The position numbers and the translations under genes are program-made. From Bacteroidetes bacterium 47-18 (GTDB lineage Bacteria > Bacteroidota > Bacteroidia > Chitinophagales > Chitinophagaceae): a stretch of DNA of 64,000 bases. The stretch's first letter is position 1. Each line of letters starts with the position of its first letter. Below the pieces are notes generated by a model. That model worked only from the letters and a program-made list of their open reading frames with translations. It searched no databases and was not told the origin of the DNA. This document shows positions 62,887 to 64,000 of the stretch, piece after piece. The stretch is taken from contig MKSF01000033.1 in the NCBI GenBank assembly GCA_001897155.1, forward strand, positions 1 to 64,000. Reading direction: 5' to 3'.

Positions 62887-64000
62887 CTACGCGGATATTA
62901 CCGAACTGTTAATGCGGTACCAGTCGATCTTCCTGGTAAAGTACATGATCAATGCCAGGAGGATGAAGAGCGCTACGCTGCCGAATATGAGCGCCATGTC
63001 TTCCAGTTGTATAAGGAAGTACACATAGCCGTACAGCACGAGCAAGCCTGCCGTAAAGCCGGATACGATCTTCAGCTTTTTGAATATGGCTTTGATGTAG
63101 CCGCTTACCAGCAGAATAATGGCCATAGCAGCTATCAGGTAGGCCCACCTGAAGTCCATGTATTCCGAAAAGGACAGGAGCAATGTATAGAATATCACCA
63201 TAGCCAGCCCTACCAGTATATACTGCAGCGGGTGCAACTGCAATTTCTGCAGGGTCTCTATCAGGAAGAAGACGCCGAAGGTAAGCCCAATAAACAGGAG
63301 CGCATATTTTACCACCCTTTCCGTCTGTGCATAATGATTGGTCGGCTCCACCAGGTTCACACCATAGGCATTTTCGTGAAGGTCTGTCTTTTTATTGATC
63401 CATACCTGCGGGAAGGGGCGGTGCGCGGTGATCGTCTTCCAGGTTGCGTCAAAGCCTTTCGTTTGCTCCCTGCTGCTGTCTTTCCGGGGCAGGAATTTAC
63501 CGGTATAAGACGGATGCGGGTAAGAGGAGGTCCAGCGCACTTCGCTCTCGTTAGCCAGCGGCGCCATCCGGAGGCTTGAGTTACCGTTAAAATCAAGGGC
63601 GATCTCGAAAGGCTGCGTAAAGATATCCTGGGAAAGATTCTTGAGCACAAGTCCCTCGTGCAACATACCTCCTGATTCCTGGAAAGCGCTGAACAGCCTG
63701 CTGCTGCCTGGTGTTTTATAAAATATTTCCTGTGTCAGCCCTGCGGGGTCCGACAGTCCCAGGATCAGCCGGGCATCTTTCCAGTTTACCCTGGACAGGT
63801 CCACGTTCACCTGCGACCAGTCTATATCCCTGAAATCTCCTGTCAGCTTGGCCCGGGCATTATACAGGTTCACCTTATACAGGCTGCGGTGACGCTCCTG
63901 CGGTATGATAGTACCGTCCAGCTTTAAGCGGGAAGGCAGCACATAGATAAGGTCCTTATAGACAGCCTCGGAACCGTCCTTCATCCGGGTCGTATAGGAT
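62887..64000 (-). CDS. creD: CreD-family inner-membrane protein, 5' end outside window
   Basis: 371 codons are open from the right edge to the stop; the frame continues through residues before the internal Met at 63984, so the start lies outside. 'LIYVLPSRLKLDGTI' and 'PQERHRSLYKVNLYNARAKL' are the CreD periplasmic signature, and the C-terminal half has about six membrane helices ('YALLFIGLTFGVFFLIETLQ', 'YILVGLAMVIFYTLLLSF'). CreD proteins affect envelope integrity and colicin or beta-lactam tolerance in Escherichia; the role here is inferred. Confidence 0.88.
   Translation of the reverse strand, partial: SYTTRMKDGSEAVYKDLIYVLPSRLKLDGTIIPQERHRSLYKVNLYNARAKLTGDFRDIDWSQVNVDLSRVNWKDARLILGLSDPAGLTQEIFYKTPGSSRLFSAFQESGGMLHEGLVLKNLSQDIFTQPFEIALDFNGNSSLRMAPLANESEVRWTSSYPHPSYTGKFLPRKDSSREQTKGFDATWKTITAHRPFPQVWINKKTDLHENAYGVNLVEPTNHYAQTERVVKYALLFIGLTFGVFFLIETLQKLQLHPLQYILVGLAMVIFYTLLLSFSEYMDFRWAYLIAAMAIILLVSGYIKAIFKKLKIVSGFTAGLLVLYGYVYFLIQLEDMALIFGSVALFILLALIMYFTRKIDWYRINSSVISA

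Overview
The window comes from a Bacteroidota chromosome, most likely Chitinophagaceae or a close relative. The support is: type IX secretion (T9SS) sorting domains of both A and B type on several proteins; the Bacteroidetes-specific GlmU-like protein; a sigma/FecR pair feeding an STN-domain protein; a fused alpha/beta 2-oxoacid dehydrogenase E1; and repeated TAnnTTTG -7 promoter boxes upstream of starts. No species call is possible from sequence reading alone.

Region 1 (1 to about 22.36 kb) is an AT-rich accessory island. Its right end abuts a tRNA-Pro(GGG) gene and carries a large serine recombinase whose reading frame runs through the tRNA antisense; its left end lies outside the window. 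From left to right it holds: a type IIG restriction-modification enzyme (cut by the window edge); a two-gene unit of a SIR2-type predicted NADase and a 448-residue protein I cannot place; an AbiE-type toxin-antitoxin pair with a clear palindrome at its promoter; a four-gene unit (HTH regulator, GHKL ATPase with STAS-like N-terminus, STAS-like DUF4325 protein, PIN nuclease) that looks like a partner-switching device controlling an RNase; three large secreted proteins, all apparently exported by T9SS; then about 1.9 kb of mostly non-coding DNA with several short-motif arrays, a DUF4248 gene, a small protein and the recombinase. This is a defence and surface-protein island.

Region 2 (22.5 to 64 kb) is visibly richer in G+C and is core chromosome. 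It holds glycosyltransferase, EamA transporter, SNF2 helicase with SWIM fingers, TonB-like protein, aldehyde dehydrogenase, ComEA-like protein, acyl-CoA dehydrogenase, tpiA, GlmU-like protein, RluA-type synthase, ybeY, fRMsr, rel, guaA, DUF3467, map, a CorC/HlyC-type protein, rny, E1 fusion, csbD, peptidase T, a di-haem peroxidase, rsmE and creD. Two proteins (52.4-54.3 kb and 61.6-62.7 kb) share an unusual 15-16-residue 'GxQIxGLxN' repeat; one sits directly behind an ECF sigma/FecR pair in the place usually taken by a TonB-dependent receptor. Intergenic space holds dispersed repeats, notably an array of eight units of about 102 bp at 33.65-34.51 kb.

Most interesting candidates for something undescribed: the HTH/ATPase-STAS/STAS/PIN unit (8.66-10.96 kb); the SIR2 plus unknown-partner unit (3.2-6.2 kb); the array of eight exact TTGTAGCA octamers at 19.14-19.37 kb; the structured leader at 11.1-11.26 kb; and the sigma/FecR/repeat-barrel unit at 52.4-55.9 kb.
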